From Apostichopus japonicus (taxonomy: Eukaryota > Echinodermata > Holothuroidea > Aspidochirotida > Stichopodidae): a DNA stretch of 64,000 bases. A program made the position numbers and the translations under genes. Under the pieces are notes generated by a model, which saw only the letters and a list, made by a program, of their open reading frames with translations, made no database searches and had not been told where the DNA came from. How positions within the stretch are numbered: position 1 is the stretch's first letter; each line of letters starts with the position of its first letter. The DNA lies in assembly GCF_037975245.1 (NCBI RefSeq), contig NC_092574.1, positions 18,941,713-19,005,712 on the forward strand, written 5' to 3'. This document shows positions 9,873 through 21,028 of this stretch, in pieces.

Positions 9873-10920
9873 CTGTTTGATACGAAAACAAAAACAAAGC
9901 AAACAATAAATTAATAGTAAATTGAAAACATTGCCAAGACTCCCATCGATCTTACAGGATCTATAGATATTTTTTTTATTATTCATACTATGGAAGGAAA
10001 CATCCATGACAGAGAAAAGAAGCACAATATTAATAACTTCAAAACATGTCAATCATATGTTTGAAACTGAAAAGGTTTATAGGCCTACATGCAGTCTTTT
10101 AAATTGTGATCGGATAAGGTAGAGTTTCACATAAATATCCCAGATTGAAATTATTTTTCGGCCTCTAGCGTTAATCTTGTTCATTTGTTTACAATTTTAG
10201 ATCCTACAGTTAACAAATTCAACTCCGATTAATAACGAAAAAATTATCAGTATTTAAAAATTGATGAAAAAATGGAAGGCATAATGCAATCACCGATTTA
10301 TTGTTTTATTGTGAATCAATTGGCTTTATTGAGAATACTAAAACGACATAAGAACACTCGTTCAATGACAACGCCTTGAGGGAATGCTTTAGTTTGATCG
10401 ATTGTCATGTTATTTGATGAATATTGAAAAAGTGCCTAAAATACACTACACTTTTTAAGCTGTTTTACTTCAAATATATGTTTACAAATGTTTCCTTTGC
10501 GAACATAACTATCGGGTACCAAACGTGAAATATGTCCGTACTCTATTCCGTATGCATGCTTGCAATTTGTACTCATACTACCGACACGAAAGAAATTTTT
10601 TATAAATGCTTGTGCACATTAAGTCCTCCGATTTGTACTCTGACTGCTGCAATTGCTCTCGTACACAGAGTGCTCATCCAGTTTGTATTGCCTGTTGTAG
10701 ATTCATATGACAGACATGAAATGAATAAATTAAGAATAAAGAGAGTCAACTTACCGAGTTCAATCGTTAAATATCACGCCCGAATAATTTCAGATGAAGG
10801 AAATTCCTCTCCTAGTTCTCGTGCCCCTTTAAGTTTTTAACAGGTTGTTTTAATGGGGTAAGAATTTATCGTTTTGTTATTCGATACAACCCAATTGATT
10901 GTCAAAGAACCAGTGATGAT
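9873..10920 (-). promoter_or_regulatory. B1 5' intron, exon 1 and promoter with kappaB-like site
   Basis: The predicted intron is 9873-10754, with acceptor AACAG|ATATG and donor GAACTCG|GTAAGTTGAC. Upstream of the donor the predicted exon and promoter hold a palindromic GGAAATTCC (10799-10807), one base shorter than the Rel/NF-kappaB consensus. Equivalent sequence lies upstream of B2, C1, B3 and C2. The part beyond about 10.9 kb matches the type C promoter of unit 2 better than the B2 promoter. Confidence 0.5.
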
Positions 10921-12184
10921 ATTCCCACCGAACTCTCTTAATTAATTGTCATAAATTTGATTACAACCAGCGAAGATTATCATTGTCTCATCCATAGCAA
11001 ATCATAACAAACAGGGACTATACGCATTGCGACATTTGGGAATACCCAATTTTGAAATCGCACTATGCAAAGTTCAATCATTTAATTTTGTGAATAACTG
11101 CAGACATAATGTTTTTCTATAAACAGTGCGATCGAAGGATTGTCACACTTCACGGGGGCGTTGCCCATGCTTCGGGACGGTGATGTAAAAAAAGGTTTGC
11201 AAATACACATTTGAACCCGTAAAATTCGTCATTTTCATAATATCTTTTGCATAGTGATCTAACTGATCAAATATGCGATGACAATTACACAATGGTATAA
11301 CGAAATGGTCTGAATCGAAACCTATCCGCTAATAGTGAATGCAAAGTCTTTTCCTTTCAAGAAATCCATGTTTGTGTATGAAGGGGACGTGAATCAAGAC
11401 CTCTTCCTCTCGCTATTTCTATATAATTATTGAGTTTTCCCCCAAATATTTCGCAGTTTTACGAAATGGGCAGGACGACTCTTATGTTCAACACAATATT
11501 GAGCATGCACATAGACCATTTTGAAGGTTATGACAAAGTTTAGCAGAAATAGACTTGAAAAGAATTTACATTTAAAAGATCTGCATTACAGTGTGAAAAT
11601 TATATGATACGTACACAGTAGATGTTTGTTCATGTTTCTTGTACACGTCTTTGTACATGTCCATGCTCCTCAGAAGTTGAGAAGTTTGTTGAAATACTAA
11701 GAAAGATTGCAATTAAAATGTGTATTTCATCTTGAAGGGAAAAAGACATTCAAATAATGAATTTTGTGGAACAGAATGTTCAGATGATCCATTTTGTCGG
11801 AAAGTTTTGAGGTAACTTAAAAAATGTCCCACTGCCTAATGGAAGTTTGTGCATCCCGTCCCCTTCTCGCTCGAATGAGGCCTCTTCAATCGCATCTGGT
11901 TTAGTCAAACCGCATACATCATTTTTGTTGAAATAATTATATATGGTAAAATCAATTAATAAAACACAATGTACTGTTATATATTAGTCCAAGGCAGGTT
12001 TATTTTGACGGACAAGAAAGCAATTCGTGATATCGACATAGCATAATAGGTTGGGAGGTAAGGCCATACGTCAAGTTTTAATAGGTCAGAGATACAAATG
12101 GTCGGAGAATTAGTATACAACCCGTCAATTTAATGATTGGTACTACCAAAATATGGACAGTGTATGCATTTTACTATTCAAGCA

Positions 12185-12237
<53 letters not shown>

Positions 12238-12828
12238 CATACATACATATTATTATGCTAATTTGTAAACGTAGAGCACAATCAGTGCAGTTCTAAGCTA
12301 CGGTCGAGTAACCTCACCGAATGTCATATAAATTAGTTTTCAAGGAGCGGCTTGGTCTCTTCTCCCAGTGGCACCAACCTGTACGTCACGCCACGTAAAA
12401 CAACTATGTCTGCCTAGCATTTACAAAACCCACCTTTTCCGTTCCGGCCTTTCTTCACCATGCCATCCACGCTGTGTGTGACTTTCTCTTAACTCTCTTT
12501 TGGATACCATTCTTCTGGACTTATCATTTACCTTACCTGGTCCTGTTCTCTTCCGGAACTGTTATTTACGTAAAGCGCTTTCCGGAAGCTTCCAGCCACA
12601 CCCGCACTACGGTTACTTAATCAACACCGACTACCCTGGGATTTGACACCCCGACGGAGAGCCCAGCGGTAGCCGAGGTACCTTGCGTGCGCGCTAAGTT
12701 AACTTTAAGTATTAAGGTATGTAATATATTTATGCTAAGTTATGTATTTTTGTTACCAAGAGACACGTATTAGATTCATTTTAGAAACAAAACCTCTCTA
12801 TCCTACTTTATTATGTTCGTTTCCCAAA
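10880..12828. repeat. Duplicated block shared with 32990-34908
   Basis: This block is nearly identical to 32990-34908, the region upstream of C1. It includes a TA repeat (12188-12232; 34272-34321 in unit 2) and a G/C-richer stretch (12345-12700) that might be a solo LTR but has no ends I can define. I see no open frame that looks like a gene. Confidence 0.8.
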
Positions 12829-13330
12829 CCATGATATCTGAACTTCGTAACAATATATAACTGAACATAAACGCCAACGGTCGCGTATTCTTACTTCTTC
12901 CAGGCGAAGTTGGGCGGTTCGTTATCGCAAAGGTTGCACTGGCCCGATTCTTGATTGTGTTCTTCCAGCTTATATTTTGACAGTCGCTTATTCCCCTTCT
13001 TTTCAGGTTCCATGCTTATTTTAAAAAAAATTGTTTCTTTTTGGTACTTATCGTGTCTGAGAAATTTTGAGTAAGTTGTTGAATCGATGTTTAATTATCA
13101 CGAGACGTATTCAATACTGCCGATCGCGTGTACGACGAATCCTTGAAATCTAGTGGATGCACGGAATACATATAGTACACTCAACCCAAACAGGGTAGCG
13201 AACAACCAGCGCAAAAAAAAAAAACGCATCATGAATATCATCTGGTTCACCCCACCCCCCCCCCCCATATACGGACGTGAAAACCAATGTAGGGTACCTT
13301 CCCCAAGCTAATAACAAAGGCTTTCTAGTC

Positions 13331-13420
13331 ACTTCGCCCAACAACCATTTCGCCCAACTGCCATTTCGCCCAACCAGCATGGTCATTTCGCCCAACCGTG
13401 TTGGTCATTTCGCCCAACCT
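13331..13420. repeat. Minisatellite TTTCGCCCAAC, left array
   Basis: About five degenerate units of roughly 14-24 bases containing CATTTCGCCCAAC. It is in the opposite orientation to the array at 14182-14312, so the two could pair and promote inversion. Confidence 0.85.
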
Positions 13421-13667
13421 TATTTTTACTAATATTCAGTCAGAATAATATTACTTTTTCTATTCCACTAGTTCAATTTGATTTATTTGGGGTTAGGTTA
13501 CTTCGTAATAGGTAAATAAAAAAGTGAAGTCCGCTCGATATCGATCGGAGGCTGAGCAGTTATTTCGGGTATAATGGGAGGATTACACTACTTTAGGCGT
13601 TTACGCATACAATGGAAGTTATATTATTATACAAACACAGGGGAATCGGTCTTCATAAAAACCTATC

Positions 13668-14322
13668 AAACCTAACCCCTAAAACACTGATCCATCCTAC
13701 TGACTAACAATTATTAAATTTAAAAAAATATATAAAACCCGTCCGTAATATTGAATTACTATATTTAATCAATGTAACCACTTTATCAATGTAACCACAT
13801 ATGTAATCACATATGTAATCAATTTAACCAAGACTTCAAGTTTCCTTAATGCTCGGTTCGTATCCCGTAACGTTAACAATTCCCGAACGTTTACTATATC
13901 AAACCTATCAAACCTAACCCCTAAAACACTGATCCAACCTCAAGATTCCTTAATGTTCGGTTCGTATCCTGTAACGTTAAAAATTCCCGAACGTTTCCTT
14001 ACAAAAGTTATACAAAGTAAAGGACTTCAAGTTTCCTTAATATTCCTTAATATTCGAACCTTTTACTATCAAACCTAACCCCTAACACACTGACCAATCC
14101 TCAAGTTTCCTTAACATTCGGTTCGTATCTGTAACGTTAACAATTCCCGAACGTTCCTTTTGAAATATCATATTTAATTAAGGTTGGGCGAAATGACCAG
14201 GCTGGTTGGGCGAAATGACCAGGCTGGTTGGGCGAAATGACCAGGCTGGTTGGGCAAAATGGTAAGGTTGGGCGAAATAGCAGTTGGGCGAAATGGTTGT
14301 TGGGCGAAGTGTCCTGCTTCCT
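13668..14322. repeat. Segment inverted relative to unit 2
   Basis: Reading outward from AAACCTAACCCC at 13668 to GTGTCCTGCTTCC at 14322, this segment is the reverse complement of 34909-35452, which runs from GGAAGCAGGACAC to GGTTAGGTTTCC. The flank to its right (TAACAAAGCACTTCCC) is in the same orientation in both units. The right minisatellite array (14182-14312, TTGGGCGAAATG orientation) is part of it. The unit 1 copy has an additional left part (12829-13667) that unit 2 lacks. Confidence 0.85.
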
Positions 14323-15380
14323 AACAAAGCACTTCCCTCGGCGCCACAGGCCTCACAAAATATTTAACAGAAACACCGTGATAGTCAGTTACAACTGTAC
14401 GAAAAATTTAAAGTCTATAATAAAATCCCATAATTCAAAGATCACCAAGCAGACTAGCAATTCGACCCCACTGCAATATGGGACCGACAGTAGCGAATCC
14501 TTTCATTTAAAAAGATGGCTTGTGACCCTGCAGTCGTTGAAACTGATTCCCAAGTAAAAGGTGTCTGAGGTTCCTCACTACAACATTACGACACTATGTC
14601 AAAAACTCACTATTTACCCGATTTTGTTTAAGTCTTAGACCGCCATCTTCATATATAATATATTCACCAACATGTCTTGTTTTCGAAATTATCCATCCTT
14701 TGATGAAGGCAAATCGCCCTCTTTATAGGAGAAAATAAGTCAACAAATTTAGCAAACGTACATGAAGTTACGTCAATTCAGAGATAACACTTACATCGCA
14801 AGAGTGCGATATCCAATTAAGAAGAATCAACTTCAAACCTGTAACATAAATGGAAAGATATTTTGTGAAAAGTTTCTTGTGGTTTGACTGTTTGGAATAA
14901 CACTGGTAAAAAACACTACCTCCACTTCTTTATGCTCTTTGATTAGCTATTGTCACTCCTTTGGTCCAGTGAGGTCAAAATTGCAACAGCAGTGACGAAG
15001 AAAGTGATCAAAATGTGTGGGATGTGATTTGGGAGGCGTTGATTGCCCTGACGAATTATTAGTTATTATATATAAGCTATATATATTATTATTATAAGTT
15101 ATACAGTTAGCCAAATCAGAAGTTGCAAAAAAGATTTCATCATGTTACTACTATCTTATCTTCGAATTTTACCTTTCAAAAGTTCAAAATTTCAACTATT
15201 TCCTGACAAAATTCTGAAAGTTTTAAATAAAAGGTTCGACTTGTTCTTCATTTTTATCTTCAAATTTGGACTTTCAACTTTATCTGACCTTTTTTCTCAG
15301 ACTTTTATTCTGTACTGTTAGTTTTTTTAATTTAGTAATTTCTCGAGCTGCTTCGATATGAAAATTCGAATAAATAGAGG
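14323..15380. repeat. Duplicated block shared with 35453-36541
   Basis: Colinear and nearly identical to 35453-36541, which precedes gene A3 in the same way that this block precedes gene A2. No gene is apparent. Confidence 0.8.
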
Positions 15381-15892
15381 CAAGTCGAAATTTCGTAATA
15401 TTATTCCGAAGTTTTAAGACTATTTTGTCTCAAACCTTCAACTTCTCCTGACATTGAGATTTTACCGACGTTTATTTCAACATTTCGACGGAGTATATAT
15501 CTTTCTCTTTTTAAAATGTCGACATTTTATTGTGAAAACTAAATTTTTCATTTTGAATTTTGTTGAAACCAAATTTTAACATAAACTGTCGATATTTTAA
15601 CTTTTCACACTCGTTAATTTCTAAACTGGTCTGAGTCACATATAATGTAGCGATATTGTATCACCTCCAATCAGGTTTAGCCTGCAAACCAAGAGTTTAA
15701 CAAGTGATAAAATGGCCAAAATGTATTCAATATTAGCTATTAAGTATCATACCAATTTAATGCCCATAATAATAGTTCTATGGGTTTATGAAGTTTACCT
15801 GACACATATAGAAAGCTACAAGAAAACTTACGATGGCTAGACCTAAATGCCTTTGCATGTGGAACTTCTCCTAACGAGAATAATGCAATCTT

Positions 15893-17476
15893 TTAAAGTT
15901 CATTTACTTCGTTGTGATGCTTATTTTTCTTCTTATTTGCTCGATTTCTCATGATCGGACAAGAAACAATCAAGGGAGAAGATTCAGGCTGAGTTTCGAT
16001 ATCCATACCACAAAGTTTACGTATAATGTACTTGTATGCTTTAGTAATACAACATTCTTCATCGTCATACGTAAAAACCCCCTCAGCACTGTCAGTCTCA
16101 TCGTCACTGGCACATTCACCAATGGTCTCACTTGCCTGTTGGAGACACCAATCGAAACTAACAACAATTACATCTGCGGTGTAACTCCGTGAAATTGGTA
16201 TGTAGATTGAAACATCACGTTCGTCGTGCTCATCCGCCGAATCAAACCAATCACCACCAATGAAGTCTTCCATGTTCGATAGCATAACACTCTTAACCGA
16301 TTGAACGTTGCGACAGCTGATTGCCTCTTTGACCTGATCAGAAATCGCACACATGAAGGACGTGAGCATGCGGAAGAACGGCTTGACTTTTGTTTTTACT
16401 TTTGTTTGTTCTGCAGTCTGAGAATGGATCTTTATCGATGGCATGTGCAATTCCATTTCCTTGAAGCCGAGAACAAAGAAATCAGGATATTTCTCTCCTT
16501 CGTCAACAAGTTTTTGAAATCTTGATAAAGGAAAGAATATCTTTTTAACGGCAAGAGACTGGTCTACTTGGTCCCAGTTGCATTCTGCTTTCTCCAAACG
16601 GCAAAGTGTATTATTAGCAAACCGTTTCAATTGTTCGAGGTATTGAACGGCCCTCGGACTGAGTAGGTTGTTAAATGGATTGGTGGGGTCCATTAAATAT
16701 GGAGGTTCGTCCAGAATTTCAAGAGGGATCCAATCCTGTGTGTAGCAGTGTTCCCAAAAAATTTCTAGTTCATTGATTTTTCTAACCTTGAACAGAAATG
16801 TGCGAAATCCCTGTATGATATTTTGTCTTTGTTCTATTTTGGTCTCTTCGGCGGCTTTAACTGCAAGTAACTCCATAATTGTAGAACGACCCGGACAGAA
16901 TCCTTTTAGCGGAACGGTCATTGCCCAATATTTGGCTAGCCGACAAAGTGAATGTGTGAAGGAATCTTGCTCTTTGAGAAAACCTACAGCCGCTCCTGAT
17001 AAACTAGAACTGAATTCTTTATGTCGCAGATTACTATTAGATTTTAAACACTTCAACACATTATTAACCTGAATCTGTGTTCTTCCTCTATAATTGTTAT
17101 AATTTGGAACAAAATTGGTCGCTGGAAGCAAGTCGACAAAGAACTCACCGTATTTAAACATTACAGCGTGCTTGGTCACTTGGCAATTCGGATCGTAATT
17201 TGACTTTACAAAACACTTTAGTGTTTCGATGATGTTATCGAAAGGAGGGACGACGTCATCGAAATATACAACAATATCAATGTCCATAGAGATCCATAAG
17301 GACGTTTTCTTGCCGATACTACCCACGACTTCAAGTCGATTAAATGTCGACTTGCCGTTACAGTAATCTTCAAGTCCCTGTCGTATTTGATTTGTGCACC
17401 TCTCTACTTCTTTTCCAGAAGATTCACTGGGTGCAAGCTCTTGAGCAAAATTCCTTAATCTCGTCTGTAGATCCAT
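15893..17476 (-). CDS. OAS-like nucleotidyltransferase, type A (A2)
   Basis: This 527-aa protein is the most diverged type A copy. The GS (52-53), D65-x-D67 and D115 are all intact, as are the RLAKYW and DPTNPFNN motifs. Compared with A1 and A3 it lacks about five residues after the third aspartate (a YCDYND-rich stretch) and about four in the linker before the C-terminal module. The acidic and lysine-rich tail is retained. The ATG follows a clear acceptor (TTCATGCAG) by 10 bases, and no upstream in-frame extension exists, which fixes the start used for the other type A genes. Confidence 0.9.
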   Translation of the reverse strand: MDLQTRLRNFAQELAPSESSGKEVERCTNQIRQGLEDYCNGKSTFNRLEVVGSIGKKTSLWISMDIDIVVYFDDVVPPFDNIIETLKCFVKSNYDPNCQVTKHAVMFKYGEFFVDLLPATNFVPNYNNYRGRTQIQVNNVLKCLKSNSNLRHKEFSSSLSGAAVGFLKEQDSFTHSLCRLAKYWAMTVPLKGFCPGRSTIMELLAVKAAEETKIEQRQNIIQGFRTFLFKVRKINELEIFWEHCYTQDWIPLEILDEPPYLMDPTNPFNNLLSPRAVQYLEQLKRFANNTLCRLEKAECNWDQVDQSLAVKKIFFPLSRFQKLVDEGEKYPDFFVLGFKEMELHMPSIKIHSQTAEQTKVKTKVKPFFRMLTSFMCAISDQVKEAISCRNVQSVKSVMLSNMEDFIGGDWFDSADEHDERDVSIYIPISRSYTADVIVVSFDWCLQQASETIGECASDDETDSAEGVFTYDDEECCITKAYKYIIRKLCGMDIETQPESSPLIVSCPIMRNRANKKKNKHHNEVNEL

Positions 17477-17841
17477 TGATAAAGATCTGCATGAACAAAG
17501 GCAAAATATAACTTTAAACTAAACGTTTTGTATTCGTACTTGGTGTGTCACGCATTGACTTAAAGTTTGCTCTTTGACGATATGGTTATGCATGATATAG
17601 ATTCAGGCCCGTAACAATGTTGGACACGGGGACGTTATCCGGATCCCATGCAGACTTATGTTCGCCCCTACCCATATAAATTGTTATTGACAGTTCATAT
17701 CATGATTTCTGGCTACTTGCCTATGCATATTTGATTCCCAGAAACTGTAAAGTTTTGATGCAAACTTTAAATAGTTACTAGGGTCATATAATGTTCTCTT
17801 TACATTAAAGGCCCCTACCTTAATCTCGCCGGGAAATTAAG

Positions 17842-20520
17842 AACAATGCCATTTCTTGCCGATGCTAACCAATAATTCAATGCGATTGATTGTAGGACCG
17901 TCCTAAAAATATTCTTCTAGATCCCTTCTAATCTGATCGGTATAAGTTTGGACTCTCTTTTCAGTGTGTTGACTTGGAGCAAGTCCATCGGCAATTTCTC
18001 TCAGTCTAGCCGTTAAAGACATCACTGATAACTCTCTGTTCATGTTAAGAGAAAGAAAAAAGTAATGTCGTAATGTATGTTACGTAATACAATAAAATAT
18101 ATGCATAGTCTAGATGCTGAAAATCGTCATGACAGAAATATTGAGCTTTGAGATCATAAGGGGCGGATCCATTATGCAGCGTTACAACCTGAGGGTAGAG
18201 TCTATATTGTGTCATGAACAGGAAAATATAAGAGATATTGTAGTTTAACTTACACCACGAAGACTGGATAGGTAATGCTGCGTTAATAATTTTTTTAATT
18301 TCTTTTTGTCTGAGATTAAAGAGGGTGCAGTAATCATACTCACACCTCCATTTCTGGTTCACCCGAATATTCCAGGAAGTTATAGGAAGCGCACAAAGAA
18401 TAATGCATGAAATATATATTCCACATATGTATAGACATGTAGAGCCTGCGCAGCTTGCAATGACTCAAATACTGTGCTACTATACTGCCTGTGGTATATA
18501 TAGCTCACGTGATATGTGAGTGTATATAGTTCTCAAGAATGCGGTTATTTATTAAAGGCCTATACAGTATTATGCATATCTCTGTTCAACTATATTTGAG
18601 TTTACTGTTGAAGCAGGGAGAATGTTACACTCTGTGACAATTTCAATTATCAATATCCACAAATATTTGGATAAAGATTGAATGCAAATTCAAGTTTACC
18701 AGAAAGCTTAGAATGTGTTCCTCTTTCATCACTCAAATATTATTTTGTAACATGGAGGATCCGGCTTTAGAGTATTATATACTATTACATACACCTTACT
18801 ATGCTATTACATACCATTATACGACAAAATATGAGGGGGGTTGGAACCTATGAAGAAGGAGGTGGGGAAGAAAGTAGGATATGAAATTTGAAAAATAAAC
18901 GGGAAGTTTAATGCTAAGTTAAATATGATATTATACTTCGGCAACAATCAATGAACCTGCATTAGTGTCGCCACAAATACTCGTCTCTGCTAATTACTTC
19001 TGCTCAAGAACTTTCCTCGAAAAAACTAAGCTGTTCCCGATAATGTATGTACAAATAAATGACATGAACTTAGCCGTCCGTCGATAATAACTAAATTAAT
19101 TATTAAATATGATCTTTCTGTTTTTAGTGTGTAAATGTACTTGGTACCTATTGTGCTTTCCTCGCTTTACCTCACAACCCCCCCCCCTCACTTACCTCCC
19201 CCACCCACCCTCTTCCCTCCTCTATTTATTCCTGTATTCTTGATGAGCCTAGAGTCATACCGTCATGGAGAGAAGAAATATCTTTGATACATATGAAAGT
19301 ATAACAATAATCATTACAGAACATACCTTAGCATAGCAGTAATATATATACCTTCAGCCTTTATCCTCTCCCGCCCTCCCCTTCCAACCCTCACCCTCAC
19401 CCGCAACCCCCTTCCCTTTCTCTGTTCACCTACCCCTCACTCTCTCTCTCTCTACCCCACTCGACCAACCTTAAAGTTCAGAAATCCCTGACAGAGGAGT
19501 TACTCCACTGGTAGGCTTGATTGCGAGCAGAATTTAACAAGTAGATATTCGTTCCGTGCACATATATACGTTTCTTACGCTGACGTGTTGTTATCAGTGC
19601 AAACGCAACTTAAAAATCCCCACCAATCCAAATATTTCGCAATGTTGTTCAGATACTCCAAATAACGGCCATTATGCATATTAAAATGTTTTAAGATTTC
19701 TGTTGAAGGAGGCTGGGAATTCTTGTGCTTAATTTGGGTGCATGAATGTCGATGTGGAAAGGAAAGGAAACAAAGTGCTTTCATTAATTCCATCCCTAAA
19801 GGCGTAGGGCTAGTGGCGTGCGTCAAACGGGAGGGCAGCGAGGCGGGGGGGGGGGGGGGTGAGCGGCGCCCCATCCGACCATCAGTCGGGAGAAATGGTT
19901 CAGTCAGGGAAAGAACTGGACCATTACTACCCTATTTTTCCATCTCACACAACGTATTTATTAGCAAACCCCGGAGTTTCTTTGCCTAAATTATTAGACA
20001 TAAATATGTCAGGGGTGTCTGAGGTTCCTTCCTCCCACACACCCACACTCACCCTCGCACCCCCCCCCCCATAACGATACATTCTGAGGCTTATTTCTAC
20101 TACAAATTAGCCTATAGTTGGATCTAACCTCAAGGTTATGCTAATAAAAAGTCGGATGGTTAGTCTAAACCCCCACCCCCCCCCCCGCCTTGGCCCGGCC
20201 TGAATATAAAAACCCCGACTGCCGATGGAGGAGGGGGAAATTACCTCCATACCCCCATTTCCATTTGCGCATGCCACTGCATGGATGTATGTATTCTTAT
20301 TCTAGGACTGGTCAACTGATGCAAACACACGCAAATATCACAGTTACATATAAACGTGCTCAAATGTTTATTGAAACTAACAACTGATAGGGTTTTCTTT
20401 CAATATCTCCAGTTTCGCTTCACTGATATTTTCCTTAACTTCATCTCATCATAAGTCAGCGGAGATTTCGAAGGCACTTTAAGCAAGGCTGAAGGTAGTG
20501 GACTATCCAGACTATAATAA
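17842..20520. other. Unit 2-specific 2.7-kb insertion
   Basis: The block is flanked by two copies of a roughly 70-base sequence (17774-17842 and 20521-20590, containing CCCCTACCT) that occurs once in units 1 and 3. Besides the pseudogene it holds pyrimidine-rich tracts (19175-19225, 19370-19460), G and C homopolymers, and AT-rich sequence with no convincing gene. Confidence 0.7.
17845..18022 (-). pseudogene. OAS-like pseudogene fragment inside A2 intron
   Basis: Starting at an ATG with a splice acceptor 13 bases upstream (CATGAACAG), the minus strand encodes a type A-like N-terminus (MSLTARLREIADGLAPSQ...). It runs for 39 codons, hits an in-frame TAG (17903-17905), continues in frame to a recognisable SIGKK motif, and then stops matching at about 17845. 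The catalytic aspartates and everything after them are gone. A good donor (CGTGGT|GTAAG) at 18254 could be its old first exon. The sequence is distinct from A, B and C, so it represents a fourth lineage. Confidence 0.85.
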
Positions 20521-21028
20521 TAACTTCGATAACGTTTTGTTTAGGTTCATGCCCCTACCTAAGTCAAGTCGGTGAAACTAAAAACCTGCCCCCCCCCCCC
20601 CCGTCACATATCAAATCATGGGCGCGCCACTGTAGATTATAACCATATAGCTAACTTAACTACATACACGGCGCATGCTCCTTTCAAATGCAAGACAACA
20701 CAGAGAGTCATTTTAGTTTAGCTATATCTCTTTTCTGAGAATAATATCAAGCCTACGTCAAAATGACAATTATGCAAGAGTATAGCCAAATATTTATACA
20801 TGTATGCAGTGTAACAAATTTCACGAGTATTTTCATTTAACGTTATCTTTTCCGAAACATATATGAAAGTTTCGTTCAGTAATATTTGTTTGTTTTTAAG
20901 CCTATGAACTCACCAGTAATGGTCCAGATCATAAATTCTTGAAGATGATAACGTTGGTTGATGGAGTAGTCGTGGACCAATATTCACTACGCTTTTATAC
21001 CTGTCACAGTTGTCTAACAATATAATGG

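Larger units (their letters stand above)
1..9950. repeat. Segmental duplication, unit 1 left part (A1 to B1)
   Basis: This stretch is colinear with 36546-46500 and differs by only scattered substitutions and indels of a few bases, so the offset drifts between about 36,533 and 36,548. It contains gene A1, the long A-B spacer and gene B1. The same block in unit 2 (about 15381-27800) is recognisable but clearly more diverged and carries extra insertions and deletions. Units 1 and 3 are therefore the most recent copies, or have been homogenised by gene conversion. Confidence 0.9.
17487..20999 (-). promoter_or_regulatory. A2 5' intron (3.4 kb), exon 1 and TATA box
   Basis: A perfect TATAAAAG on the minus strand (20992-20999) lies about 85 bases upstream of a conserved donor (exon 1 ends at 20914, ATTACTG|GTGAGT). 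The intron runs to 17487, against 663 bases in A1 and 648 in A3. The extra 2.7 kb is an insertion that includes a pseudogene. Exon 1 also has the conserved upstream ATG (20930-20932). The pseudogene's own exon 1 could serve as an alternative promoter for A2; that is speculation. Confidence 0.6.

Noticed and set aside
20400-20511. Possible 36-codon terminal exon on the minus strand after TTATTATTATAG
   Set aside because: It has an acceptor and a stop, but no partner exon and no resemblance to the OAS-like C-termini; chance is as likely.
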